Position numbers and translations under genes: made by a program
Notes under the pieces: model-generated
Database searches by the model: none
Told to the model about the DNA's origin: nothing
The model's input: only the letters and a program-made list of their open reading frames with translations
Assembly: GCA_006384855.1 (NCBI GenBank)
Contig: VCJN01000583.1
Span: 24,466-88,465, forward strand
Direction of reading: 5' to 3'
Source of the DNA: Tetraselmis striata
Taxonomy: Eukaryota; Chlorophyta; Chlorodendrophyceae; Chlorodendrales; Chlorodendraceae
Length of the DNA: 64,000 bases
Shown: positions 36,798 to 49,159 of the stretch, piece by piece
Numbering within the stretch: the first letter of the stretch is position 1
Layout: each line of letters begins with the position of its first letter

Positions 36798-38140
36798 TCA
36801 TGCAGGCGTGCTAGACAAAGAGCGTTTGACATACCCATATGACATACACCGCGGCACAGAGGAGCACAATTTCACATTTCGCATTTCACAGAGGAGCATG
36901 ATTTCACAGGGTTTTGTTAAGGGTTTAGGGTTTGCTGAAACCCGAAATGCTATCACTGTGTTGAACGTTGAGTATATTTTGTCCACTGTGTAATGTTGCT
37001 ACTGAAATGCTTGTCACGTAATTCACACAATGTGTCTTTAGTAGACCATATGCCCCTGCCGTACGCGCGCTGTGTCAATCGTTTGTCACTGATATGTTTC
37101 AACGGAGGGAGGGGGCGCACCCACATCGCTAAAAAAGGTGCTTTGGCTTCATTACAAGATTTTGGGAGGGGCCAGAAAGCCTAAGAGGTAGATCCGCGAA
37201 AATGAACGAAGTTAGGAGACGGTGGGTGTGGCAGTCGCGGCCCGACCTCAAAGGGAGATGGGGACATACAATGTTAGCTATCCTCGTACCGATACTCGGC
37301 TGCCCGTTATCGATACTCGCACAGCGCGATATACTCGGCTGCCCTTGTACCGGCTATATGGCTATATATGCGGCTGCCCGCAGGTATACGAATCCTTATA
37401 ATTGCTTACATTGGTTTCGGAGCCTTTGCTGCGATCCAAGAGGTCACTGGTTCGATTCCCCTCACCCGGAAATCGGATTCGTCGTCCATGGATGGGACAG
37501 GATGGAATGTTAGCTATACTCGTACCGATACTCGGCTGCCCGTGCACCGGCAATATCTATCGCTATATGTGCGGCTGCCCACAGATATATGACATGCTCG
37601 GATCTTTCCTATTGCTTTCATATACAAGCCCCCTGGTGCTTTTAAGCACACGACGAAGCAGCACGCCGGAGCAGCGCCACCCGGGATGGCTGCATCGGGT
37701 AACCGCGCGGGGTGATGCCGTACGGGCGTACGGCATCTTCCGTTGGACGATGGCACTGCCGAGGTCAATGCTATTGGGCCGATGCAGCTGCTCCGGCGGT
37801 ATGGGCACACCACGTGGACACACTAGTGACGTACCGCGCCTCATGAGTAGACAAGGGAAGAGGAAATCCCAACTACTAGTAGTAAACATTTCAACGGAGG
37901 GAGGGGGCGCATGCACATGCCGAGAAATATCTAGGGCGCCGGCTGCAGGGCGTTGTCCGGGCGGGAGAGCAGAGACCGCCCCAGAGAAAAACGGCTGGCT
38001 ATTGTCGCACGGCAGGGCGTGCGAAGGGCGGGCGGGGGGTAGTGGACGGTGTAGTATGTAGCCAGCTATGCGCAAGGTTGGGGCTACAACAAGGGCGGCC
38101 CGACGAGCCAAGCGTGCATGGACGGCCCGTTGGCCACGAT
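36798..38140. repeat. Repeat-rich spacer with dispersed direct repeats
   Basis: No gene was recognised. TTTCAACGGAGGGAGGGGGC recurs at about 37098 and 37889. A block with GTACCGATACTCGGCTGCCC recurs at about 37289 and 37524. TGCTTTTAAGCACACGACGA occurs at about 37637 and again at 39430, beyond the minisatellite. These look like pieces of one decayed repeat family. Confidence 0.6.
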
Positions 38141-38156
38141 CGGATGCATGCCCGGG

Positions 38157-38940
38157 CCGAGGAAGCGACCGGGGCACATGGTTCCATGGCGGCCCGATGG
38201 CGCCGACCAGCTGCGTGCCCTGGTTGCGGAAGCTCGCGGGGCACATGGAGTAGTGGCGGCCTAATGGCGAATAAGATCAGCTGCGCGATCGGGCAGCAAA
38301 AGTAACCGGGGCACATGGTGCAGTAGTGGCCTAATGGCGCCGGCTAGCTGCGTGTCCGGGCCGCGGAAGCAGCAACGGGACAGATGGTGCAGTGGTGGTT
38401 TGATGGCACCGGCCAGCTGCGTGCCCGGGCCGCGGAAGCAATTGGGGCGCATGCATGGAGCAATGGTGGCCTGATGGCGCCGACCAGCCGCGTGCGCCGG
38501 GGCCGCGCGGAAGCGACTATTGGGGTACATGGTGCAGTGTTGGCTTGATTGCGCCGACCAGCTACGTGTCGAGGCCGCGGAAGCAACCGGGGCACATGGT
38601 GCAGTGGCGGCCTAATGACGCGGACCAGCTGCGTGCCCGGGCCGCGGACGCAACCGGGGAACATAATGCAGTGGTCGCCTGATGGCGCCGGCCAGCTGCG
38701 CGCTTGGGCCGCGGAGCACCCGGGCACATGGTGCAGTGGTGGCTCGATTGCGCCGACTTGATGCGTGTCTAGGCCGTGGAAGCAACCGGGACACATGGTG
38801 CAGTGGCGGTCTGATGGCGCCGCGAAGCTGGGTGCCCGGGCCGCATAAGCAACCGGGGCACATGGTGCAATGGTGGCCTGATGACGCCGACCGATTGCGT
38901 GCAGTGGCGGCCCGATGGCGCCAGCCGACTGCGTGGGAAG
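38157..38940. repeat. 67-bp minisatellite, about 11 copies
   Basis: Each unit contains a GAAGCAACCGGGGCACATGG core, then a GTGCAGTGGTGGCCTGATGG-like block and a CCGACCAGCTGCGTGCCC-like block. Units start about every 67 bases from 38160 to 38845. The period is not a multiple of three and the frame changes in each copy, so it is not coding. Confidence 0.9.
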
Positions 38941-39904
38941 CCCCGGGGTGGCATACAGCGGTGGTATGTGGGCGCCCGCCCGACTCGCTGCGTGCATGGG
39001 GTTGCAACGGGCAGCCCCGTTGTGGCGCGGAGCGCGTGGAAAATACCATATACCATATACAACTGGCGCCGGGATCGCTCCTGCACGGAAATGGCGGTCT
39101 TCTTCGCCGACGAGCCGTAGGCCCGCCGGCGACATTGGGGGCTCTTGTGTCGCGAGGCGTGAAGAGCGGTTCCCACAAATAAGTGGAATTGTCGTCCGTG
39201 TGGGACACTGGTTGTCGGCTCGAGGAGTAGCCGGCGCACGGTGCCCTCTCGACGGTCGTCGACCGTTCCCATGCAAGCGAGACACGTCCTCGAGCTGGGC
39301 GAGGGGCATCACTTATGAGTGGCTTGTACACCAAAGACCTTGCATGTCACGAAGACACGAGCTCTGTCGCGGCGCAACCCCTTGGTGGGTGCGCCGCGAC
39401 AAAGAAAGATGGGGACACACACGCCCCGGTGCTTTTAAGCACACGACGATGGCAACATTGTTACCATTAGGCCTCCGTGCGGGTTGCCCCACCGCTCGTG
39501 ACGCTCCGCCTTCCGGTCGGGAAGCTACTTAGGGCAGCCAATACCACTCGCCTGAACATCTTCCAGCTCGTTGCCTTTGGCAGCGCCCCCCGTCTGCGTT
39601 TCCGTGTTCCACGCACCCACCTCCGAATTCCCCCCACTTTCGCCGTGCCTTATTTTAGCCATACAAGTGAAGTCTTTCCAAGTAAATCAGCCTTCGCACC
39701 CTCTTTGGCAAAATCAGTCTCGTGACCATTCGACACCTCCCTATAATGAACCCACCCTAATCGTGAAAAGGGGGGAGGGGGCATTTAAAATCGTGTTCGT
39801 ACTTTAATTACTTGATGTCCCCTATATTGAACCAAACCCTACCGTGAAGACGGGGGAGGGGCCCCGGATGTTCACTGCTATAGAAGTACCGGTCGTGTCA
39901 GTGT

Positions 39905-42885
39905 TATGCTCTAAACTATTTTATGTGGTTTCTCTCACTGTCCGGGATAGCCTTGGCACGGCGCATGTGGTGCGCTTGTATGCACACATGTTTACGGGCC
40001 GGTCACAATAACCACCCGCCTCCAGAGCAGCCGACCAGTCCACTCTCCTTTGCCGCGGCATGCTCCATCGAGCGCCCCGCAGCAAAATCGCGGCAGCTTT
40101 GCCGCGCATGGTGCCGGTCTTCCGCCATCGTAACATGTACGGTGAGCGTAGCCCCCCCCTCCCCTCCCCCCCCCCCCCCCCCCCGCGGGCAAAACCCGTT
40201 AGGGTTTGTGTGGTTGATGGACGGACGCCGCTTGCGACGCGCTAACTACTGCCTGCAAACGAGTTGCTGATTACTCGCCCAACGCGAAGAGAGGACGGAG
40301 CCGCAGTGCTTCCTCACTCAGCGGAACAAGGTTCAAGCCGTTCGACAACTATTGTCGACCGACAGTGCCTTCTTGCTGCCCCTACCATGTGGTCATGACT
40401 CAATCCCTACTAGCCCTTACTCGGGGCGTATGTAGGTGCCGAGATGCGCTCCGCTTGGGGCGCATGCTCGTCGGCTAGCGCACATGCAAGCACTAATTGA
40501 CACTGCACGGCCGGTGGTCAAGCCAGCGCCCAATGGCACTACATGGCTACTCCAACGCTGCGGCACTTGTATTGTGCCGCGCACCGTGGACCCTGACGCC
40601 GACGCGGAGAGGGTCAGCAGTGTGACATGGCCCTCTGCTCACCCCCCTCACGACATCCATCGCGCCGATTCATGTACCCCCGAATGCCCCTTTTTGAGAC
40701 ATAGCATCCGTCGTACTCTCGGCAATTGTTAAGTCGCCGGTGTGAATCGCCGTGTTCTCACCCGGATCTCGTGGTGTACGCGTTCCGGTTTTGGAGGCTC
40801 TTTCCCCCTTCCTTTCATCAGGGGGGTGTCAATGGAGGATGCTACTCCGGCCCACCTGAAGTTTATGGAAGACGGTGAATTGGCTCGCTTCCTGGCCGTT
40901 AGGGGCATTGGAGCGAGGCTACTGCGCAAAATGGGTGTCTCGACAACTCTTGGTTCCGAAGCCTAGAACAAACAAATGAAGGCTCAATCATCATAGACCC
41001 CCGCCCTCTGAACCCCTACTGCAAGACGCGCGATCTTTCGTTCGCGCTTTCACATTTGCGCACTTTGGCGCACCAGGGGGATTACATATTGCATCACATG
41101 GACCTGCAAAGATGGGTTTTACACGGTTGGAATCGCCCCCAAGGAAAGGAATTTTTTACTGTCAATTACCGCTGGCCTTCCCATGGGATGGTCTTTGCCC
41201 CCTTATAACTTCCATCAATTCACCAAATACGTGCTCACCATGGCATTGCGTCGTAACCCGACTGAAGCAGACGGCACAGCAGTCCCCCGCCGCCGATTTG
41301 GCATGCGCATGTTGCCTTTATCCCTTTAATGGACGTTTTCTTGTTTCAAGCTCACACCCAGGCTGAGGCCATTTGGCAACGCGACTACATCGAACGCCAA
41401 CTCTCGGGGTTTGGCCGATTGCGCAATATCGACAGGGGTGTCATAGAGCCCACCCAAAAGCTCGTGCACCTAGGGCTAAAGATTGACACGTTGGGGTCGC
41501 CTACAGAGGCCCTACGTACTCTTCGTGCGCCGGCTGAGAAAACTGCCATGATTGCGCGTACCGTGCAACGCATGATCCATCATGCGAAACGCGACCGCCG
41601 GCGCCTGCATGCTCGCGAACTGGCCGCCCTCGCAGCAGGCAAGAGTCATTTTTGTAATCAAGCCATCGCCCCCGCCTGTTTCTACTTTTGCGAGCCGCAT
41701 GATGTGCTCAAGACTCGCGACTCTTGGTCGCGCCGCGTTAAGCTCACCCGCCAGCTCGAATGTGACATGCAATGGTGGGTGGGCGTGCCCACCCAATACA
41801 ACAGCGGCCTTATTAGCCGCCATGTCGAAACCGGTTGCTTGCACGTCGTGACAGTTCGTCGTACGGTTAGGGCGCTGTTCTGAGCGAACACCATGAAGCT
41901 CGGGTTTTTTGGTACGACGATGACCGCTTTGCGCACATCGCCGTGTAAGAGCGCTCAACGCCGCCCGTGTGGCTATTGAGTCCTTCCTCCCCATGCTCCG
42001 AAACCGTCACATATGCTTGCACGAGGATAACCTAGCGGTTGTCGGCGTCCTCACCAACCTCACCTCTCGCTCGCCGAGCCTCATGATTGAGCTGTGCAAA
42101 ACATGGTACCTCCTGGACACGCGCGGTATTACCATGTTCGTGCACTACATTTGTTCCGCGGCGAACATATGGGTTGACCACCTCAATCGCGAAATTGACA
42201 GCAACGATTGGCTCTCCAACCCGCGTCATTTCGCCTCGTTCACTGCTAAGTGGGGAGCCTGCACCATCGACCGCTTTGCGACGTCCGAAAACCCCGCTAG
42301 CCTGACCCGCGGCGCGAGGCCGTCGACGCCCTGCGCCTCTCCGACGCTGCATGGCATGGCGAACGTAGCTATGCAAGCCCCTTGGAACCTCATTGGAAAT
42401 TTTGTCTCCAAATCGGTGTCCTGTGGTGCCCCAGCCATCGTCACCGTTCCCTACTGGTCTGACAAAGCTTGGTACCCGCTCCTCTCGGAGATGTGCTCCG
42501 ACATGCGCTCTTGGAAACCGCGCACGATCTCTTCATTCCTGGCCGTACTGGCGAATGCCTTCCCGTTGGCGTACTTTGGTGGCCTTTCGTCGCCTTCAAC
42601 AGTCCCGCCCGTGTCCCTCGCCCGTCGCCTGCTGCGCCTGGCATTTTCTAGTCGGCAAACCATACGTTTCTTGTCAAATGTTCTAAACTAACTATTTATG
42701 TGGTTTATCTCATTATACGGAATAGCCCTTGCTCGGCGCCCGTAGCACGCTTGTGCGCGCGCATGTCTATAGGGGCCGGTCAGGGCTATCACCTGCCTCC
42801 ACGGCGGCCGACCGGTCCACTTTCTTTTGCTGTGGCACGCTCCATCGAGCGCACCACAGCCCGCCCATCATTCCTCTCAGCGCGG
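39905..42885 (+). mobile_element. DIRS-like retroelement fossil with direct terminal repeats
   Basis: About 3 kb is bounded by direct repeats of roughly 190 bp, at about 39908-40095 and 42679-42868. Inside are a reverse-transcriptase-like region (about 40970-41350), a connection region (41330-41880) and an RNase H-like region (about 41985-42330) with LHEDN, a YICSAANIWVDHL block and TIDRFAT, the last typical of DIRS-type elements. A tyrosine recombinase was not recognised. The copy is broken in several places, and its terminal repeats are clearly diverged from each other, so it is old. Confidence 0.7.
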
Positions 42886-43200
42886 GCTTGTTTGCCTGCA
42901 AATTCCTGATCAACACAGTATGTAATCAGACCTGGTATTTATCGGCAAATCAGGCGTTCCTTGTGAGTAAATATATCATTGAAATATTACTTGGGTCACC
43001 CGCCCGGCAGGGTACGCTACCGTACTGAGCAGTCAGTACTACCGCGCGCGCACGCCGCGTGTGTCACAGATCACCGCCACCCACCACTTCTGCTCAGCAA
43101 ATACAGCTGCCCCGCCCCACTCTTTGCATCAGACGGGTTCCGCAATTGCCAATGCCACGGTAATCTTGAGCCATCAAAGTAGGTCCGCGCGCGGTTTCAG

Positions 43201-46200
43201 GGTTGCTCGCGCAGCGGAGGGAGGCAAGCGAGTTGAGATGGCGGATACCCTGCAAGCACTGCGCGAGTCCGAATTCCACCGGTCGACGACGCTCGCGCTG
43301 GACGCACACCCCTTTGTTTCAGACGCAGAGTCGGGAAACTTGAGTGCCAAGCGACTGACCGCGCTTGCTTTGGAGCAGCTCAGTGTGGTGGCTTGCGACT
43401 TGAAAAGTTTTCGGCACCTGGCGGGGACATGCCAGGCGGATGGTAGCAAGCCCGCCGCCACCAAGTTCTTCAGCATGCTGGCCGACGGCGAGGAGGCAGC
43501 GAGCGGGAAGCTCTCCTGCATGTTGAGCTGGCTAGGAGTGACACCCAAAGAGCAAGCCGCGTACACGTGGCAGATGGAGGCGCAGGCACGCGCCCGCCCG
43601 CTACCCCCGCTCCTCCCGTTCCCCGCTCGGGGAGCTTGCTGGCGTGCTGCCCGATTTGCTGTGGCACCTGGCGCGTTCACGAGGCGAGTATTTGGCGGGC
43701 CGCGACGAGCTGCTCTCATGAAGTGATTCACAAATCCATCCCGACCTTATAGTAGTCACTAATGAAGACTGCCCCTACTCCTAATACCTTCGCTGCTGCT
43801 CTATAACAGATGACAGGTTGTCGCTACTGGCGGTACTGGCAGGAGTAGAAGTTGCGACTTCCTCTACTACCGGAACTGCACTCCTAGTACTGGCAGCAGT
43901 AGTTGGGTGGTGTGATACATGCTATCCCTACAAGTGCGAATATGTGTAGACTGGATGAGATAGCGCCAGTGCTTTGAGGTGCACGAGTCTTCTGATGACG
44001 TCGTTCAGTATCTGTGTGGGGCGGATGGGATTGTCAACTCGAGCATGCGCCTGCTTCCCTCCGGACATGGACACCTGCCTGGATGTCGTATGTCACCGCG
44101 CCTGTCGTCGGTATCCGGCGTGGATGACAGCTGCGATAGTCCATGTACAGGTATCTCCAGTACCTGGAGCGATACCAGTGGCGAATTATCATTTATTTAC
44201 TGTTATGCAAATATAGAGTCGCTAGTCGCTATAAAATAATAACGGACTGGTATCATGCTCTTCTGCTGACCCCCTCAACAACGCCCACTGCTACCACCCA
44301 TCACCTGTGCAGGCTTATCCGTCATACATGGCAAGATGCGCACACTACGGTTCCCCTGCTGCCATTTCGGCCGCCTGCGCTGTCAACTTCCCCACTTGGT
44401 GAGGCGCCCTGCCCTGATCTTTGCTTCGCATCTACTCTTCTCCCTGCTACGAGTACGAGCTGCACGCCACTATGCTACCATATGATACTGACGGTGCTAT
44501 TAATATGTACCTGCCTGCCTGGCGGGTACCTCGTACTCACGATCTCGCGGGCCGATCGGACCATGTTTAGCAACTTTCCAAAATCGCAGGTTGGAATAAC
44601 ACCGCGCCCTCTTTTGCAATTTGTCATCGCACCCGGTTTTGCTGAAGCCCGGTTTGCCCCTCGGTTTGCCCCGGCTATTAAAGAAGTCAGATTTGTAACT
44701 CGGCTAGCAATCTCCCCTTAGGTATAATACTTATATACCGGATATATTGATGTATTCATGTCCCTCGCAGCAACAGGTGCAGACCACTGGGCCATTAATA
44801 ATATTCGATTTCCGAATCGTCTTGAAGTCAGCAACAGTCGACATTCAATTTACGGATGGCGTGAGCACAACAGCCTGAACATGTCCGCAGCCCCGACACG
44901 TTCGCCGCCACGCCCGACCCGATATTGCCGAAATACATCAGCCAGGAATCAAACCCGGGTCTGTCGCATACGAGACGACTGCTCAACCGAGCGGACAAGG
45001 GATGTACCATATCCCACCATGGCCAACTAGCAGTGCCAACCGTTACACCGACGTTTCAGGGGGATTTATTGGGAGGAGTTTCTTACATATCATACACTCT
45101 CGGTGCGTCATCCACGGAACCTCCGCGCTTTTGATAGAGCGCGGCTATTGTCGCGTCTACGGCTGGTCGCTACCGCCGGCGGTACCTGGTAGTGGCGAGA
45201 ATTTCAAAAAGGCCAGTATAAACTGATTTCAATCATGCATTCCCGTTGGGAAACCCCATAAACACGTTTAGATCATACCCACCGCCAAAAGCAGTCCACT
45301 TTAAAAAAAATATCAAGACAAGCCGCTTGAAAGCGATCCGAATCCCGCACGAGTCGGTAGGAGATAATTGTGAAGGAGCCAGTACACGTACTGGTGTGAA
45401 TTTCAAAAAGGCCCATAGCAAATCCACCGCTAAAAGTAGTACTTCAAGGTATTGGTACGAGTATACAGGTACCTGTAGCAGCATTTGTAATCACCAGTAA
45501 ACCGTCGTGATGTTAAGTTACGAGCCGTTACCTTGGCTACGGGCAGACTTGAGTTTGCCCCGGGTCTTCGGCCACGGGTACCGGTCGCGTTCTTGATACC
45601 CGCGCTCTATTAAAAGCGCGGGGGATCCGTGGATGCACAGCGAGTGTATCGTATACATTATTTATATTATGATGATATGTTTACATTATATGGATACATC
45701 TTTATCGTGAGAATATCCTCACGTTCCACCCCCGTAATACGAGTACCTATAGCGACCGTCCCGCGGTTGCTGGCACTGTCAGTTTTTAAACCCTAAAGCC
45801 ATGGTATGATATGGCACTGTTAGTTGGTCATATATCGTCTGTAATGCGTGACATCCGCGAACTGACCCCGGCCGGGAATCCATCCGTGCGACCCCGCGCT
45901 TCACTGCGAGGAGGCGTAGCTTTTGATAGCCGCGCTCGATAAAAAGCGCGGAGGATCCGTGGATGACACCGAGAGTATCGTATGGTCGCTATGTATTGTG
46001 AGAATATCCCCACATCACAGCACATCAGCTTTGTACCCGTACATGTAGCGACTTTATACTACTACACGACCCAAACTGCATCCCTGCATCGGACCCAGTT
46101 TCAGGTACCGGCGGCCGGGTCCCCCGGCCCATGCAATTTCACGATGTAACGCTACACATGGCGCTGTGGCACGATACCGAAATATATGGCCGCTGCATCA

Positions 46201-47565
46201 GATCCGTTTTGCGATCTTTATTTTGTGGATGAGCAACATCCGCCGATTTGTACTCAGGTACCCGTCCAGTGTAGTAGATTTGTCCCCATCTAGTGGTCCG
46301 ATGCATCGGAGCAGATCTTATCACCGGCGCCCATCGGAGCGGCTTTCAGGCGGCGCTTTTGCTGTGTTGATCTGTTAGTACTGTTTTTAGCGGTGGATTT
46401 CTTACTGGCATTTTTGTAACTCATACCAGTGCGCATCGGAACATGGTCGGGCAAATCCTCCCTCTGGACTGTGTACGCGAGTACCATGTACCGCCAGGCC
46501 ACAGCCCCTGTAATTATTCAAGCGCAAAATTTAGTAAACGGCAGCCCCTAAGGTGCTTAATCAGGGTTTTCACCATAAACAATATCCCTTAGCCGTGTTC
46601 CGCAAGGAAGCATGATGAAGACTACCCAATATTCTAATGTAGCGATGTAAAGTGTATTAGTGAGATGGGAGTATTCTCCGGAATATTGTATCATGACATA
46701 CTCCTATGGCGGCGGACTATCCCACTCAAGGACTATCTCAATGCAGGTCATCTGGTCGTCTCCGCTGCTTCTCACTACTTGAAAAAGTGGGAGCTATTGC
46801 TTAAATTATAAATGATTTTCCAAGTTATACCTCTTGCTGCACTTAACCCTTTTAAATAGCTCATCTCAATATCACAAGCCACGGCAGTGTTATAACTCTA
46901 AATTCATTGATTCCTGAGCCTAATGCGAATAAATATGACATAATGTTACTTAATATATCATTTATAATAAATCAAAATCGAATGATAATATATTGTAGAT
47001 ACCGGTAATCTCGTCAGCTCTCATCATCGGGTAGCAATTCGGTGCGCTGGCGGTCTTCTCCTCGTAGGGTCCGAAGTCAAGGTTTTGTCTAATATAGTCT
47101 CAGTCGTCGCTTCATACCTTTTATCACAAGCCGCCTAACCAGTTTGGCCTCAACCGTGAAGTATTTCAGCGCAGTTGGCCCAAATTGTACGCTCCTGTAT
47201 CGTGCGCTACATCAACTGGACAGCAGCACCCATGCCGTGTTGGCTGCCTGCTGCTGTGGCGAGCTCGCTCGCTTGCTGCTGATTGATGCCGCGGCGGTGA
47301 CCGTGATGGCTGCAGGGGTGAGCAGTGCCGCCGCATCCACACCTCGCTGTTGACTGTCCCCGGGTGCCACGGGGACTGCACCGCGGAGGACGTGGCGTTT
47401 CTGGAGCACTTTGCGACGCCGATCCCGGGGCTGGACGACATGGCCATCGCGTGCCTGGAGGAGGACAAGGCGGTGACGCGGGACGAGGTCATCACCGTCA
47501 CGAGGCTCCTCCAGGCGTGCGAGCTCATGTTTTGGGACTCCGTGTACTACAAGCACAAGCGCTAG
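43201..47565 (+). CDS. TENA/PqqC-like (heme-oxygenase fold) protein, first and last exons
   Basis: The first recognised exon is 43201-43585. It follows a TTTCAG acceptor; the first in-frame ATG is at 43238, giving MADTLQALRESEFHRST. It reads LDAHPFVSDAESGNLSAKRL, then a helix with ACDLKSFRHLAG, typical of the TENA/PqqC-like family. The last exon, 47316-47565, gives GEQCRRIH, a DVAFLEHFATPIPGLDDMA block and LLQACELMFWDSVYYKHKR before the stop; FFATP and LLQAYELMFWD are the family's C-terminal marks. The exon with the middle helices was not found, and the phases (0 leaving, 2 needed) require one. No GT donor fits after 43585; the sequence there is CAG then GCACGC. The gene may use a GC donor, or it may be broken by the repeats now between its ends. 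Relatives act in thiamin salvage or on small aromatic substrates; no specific reaction is assigned. Confidence 0.6.
45086..45985. mobile_element. Foldback element with ~60-bp inverted ends and a hairpin core
   Basis: The left end (45086-45147) reads CACTCTCGGTG, then TCATCCACGGA and a CCTCCGCGCTTTTGATAGAG block. The right end (45921-45985) is its reverse complement with few changes. A third copy in the right-hand orientation lies at about 45597-45655. Each copy contains a short hairpin, the clearest being CCGCGCT and AGCGCGG around an AT-rich loop at 45600-45621. There is no coding capacity. Confidence 0.75.
45986..47143. other. AT-richer, low-information stretch inside the TENA-like locus
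   Basis: Nothing convincing is visible. A copy of the short dispersed repeat with AAATCCACCGCTAAAA (inverted, about 46385-46430) matches one at about 45390-45440. From 46600 to 47000 the sequence is AT-rich without open frames. Confidence 0.5.
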
Positions 47566-48895
47566 GGACGGGTGCGCCTACCAAACGCGTGTCCGGGCGT
47601 GTGTCTGCCGCGCCAAAGCGGGAAGGGCGGGCCCTGCATGCCGCCCTGAGTCAGTCTCTGCACGGAGGAGACAAATGGGAGGGGGGTGCAGGGCAGGCAT
47701 ACGCCCCTGGTGCGGACAACTAACCGCATCGGGGAGCTTTGGTACTGCGTGCCTCCTTGCTTTGTGGGGAGGGGGTGTGGGGCATGGGCAAATCGATCGC
47801 CAAGCACGCCGCCCATTGCCATTGCAATCACAGCAAGGCGTCACCCTGAAAGCCATACCGTGACCGCTATGGGATCGCTGTAAGAAGGAGAAAGGGATGG
47901 AGTCCGCCCTCGCTGCCGGGGGGGCGCCTAACGCCCGCATCCCGCACGCCAACAAACAACACCATCGACCCACATATTTGACACGTCTTACAGCATTGTT
48001 CCTGTTTAGTCTTTGATGCTCAGCAGTCCAGGTGCTACGGCCCGGCGGCACGACCCCGCATCGGGTCCACTAGTAAAAGTGCGTAGCGTGCAGCGCTCTG
48101 AAGGCCAGGTGCAACCCGCACAATAGCCGCCCAGGTTGGGACAATGGGGGGGGGGGGGGGGGGGACTTAGGATAAGTGGACTTCTCCGCTCGATGAGGCG
48201 ACATCGGCTGACAGTTGGCAGACCAAAAGTCACCGAGTGCGGCAGGTTGCCTGGCCTCGAGAGCATCGCGACATGGGCGGGGCGGAGCGGCAAGACATGT
48301 TGTTGTTGCCGGCTGTCCATTTCCTACCTACGGGTGCCGACGCGGCAGTAAGAACCCAACCTACAAGACCACGCCATGCCCGACAGAGCTCAAATGTAGG
48401 CAATACGGTTTCGGAATCATCACAAAGATCTAATCAGTTCCCCGGCACCCCCTTTCTGGCAGCATTAATGTGGTGGGTTCTTACTACCGCGTCGGCACCC
48501 ATGCTTCAAAGCGCGGCATGCGGCGAGCCGAGCAGACCCTATGGGGGCTCATCACGTCGGGCCGTAAGACACCTCACCTGCGGTGCTGCCCGGGATTTAG
48601 TTTGGATACGTCGTTGCTTGGATCCGCAACCATCCTCGGCATCTTCGTTATTGGGGACTCCGTCGCGTACCCGGCCGATGGAATCGCGGGTAGTATCAGG
48701 GGGGGGGGGGGGGGGGGGGGGGGGGAGGGCGTGCGCTGATGAGTATTGCATGGCCGCGAGACCATCACCCATGCTCGCGGGCCTCGTCCGCTGTCAGCGT
48801 CCCGAGGACATTGCCAACACATTCGCTGGTTTGGGGAAACGCACCCCTACCTCCGTAAGTCAGGTGATGCCTATCTATATATCTAGTTACTGTAT

Positions 48896-48934
<39 letters not shown>

Positions 48935-49159
48935 GGAGGGAGGGAGGGAGAGATCGCAGACGGTGTGGGTTCATAGTTTAAAAGACTGTGGTTTATGGCC
49001 TACACATCGACCAAGACGTGCGGGGGAGGGGGAGGGGGCAAACGATGGACGCAAAGCGGATTGGGTGCTGAAATTGTCTTACAAATATATCCATACATTC
49101 ATAAGTAAGGTATCACGAGGTGTAGCGCACAGCCGGCGCCCCGGAGCGAATCGCGCGCC
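47566..49159. other. Convergent intergenic region
   Basis: This is the space between the ends of the TENA-like (plus) and Sfi1-like (minus) genes. It contains G tracts at about 48146-48164 and 48700-48725 and a (GT)n(GA)n block at 48895-48945. No gene is supported; the long plus-strand frame here is interrupted low-complexity sequence. Confidence 0.55.

Noticed and set aside
37405-37480. tRNA-like B box (GGTTCGATTCC)
   Set aside because: The T stem pairs for only two base pairs and no matching A box, acceptor stem or anticodon arm could be folded.
38157-38940. Possible CRISPR array
   Set aside because: The units are contiguous diverged minisatellite copies without unique spacers, in a eukaryotic setting with no cas genes.
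38344-39312. 322-residue minus-strand frame with PPLHHVPRL repeats
   Set aside because: It comes from the 67-bp minisatellite, whose period shifts frame each unit.
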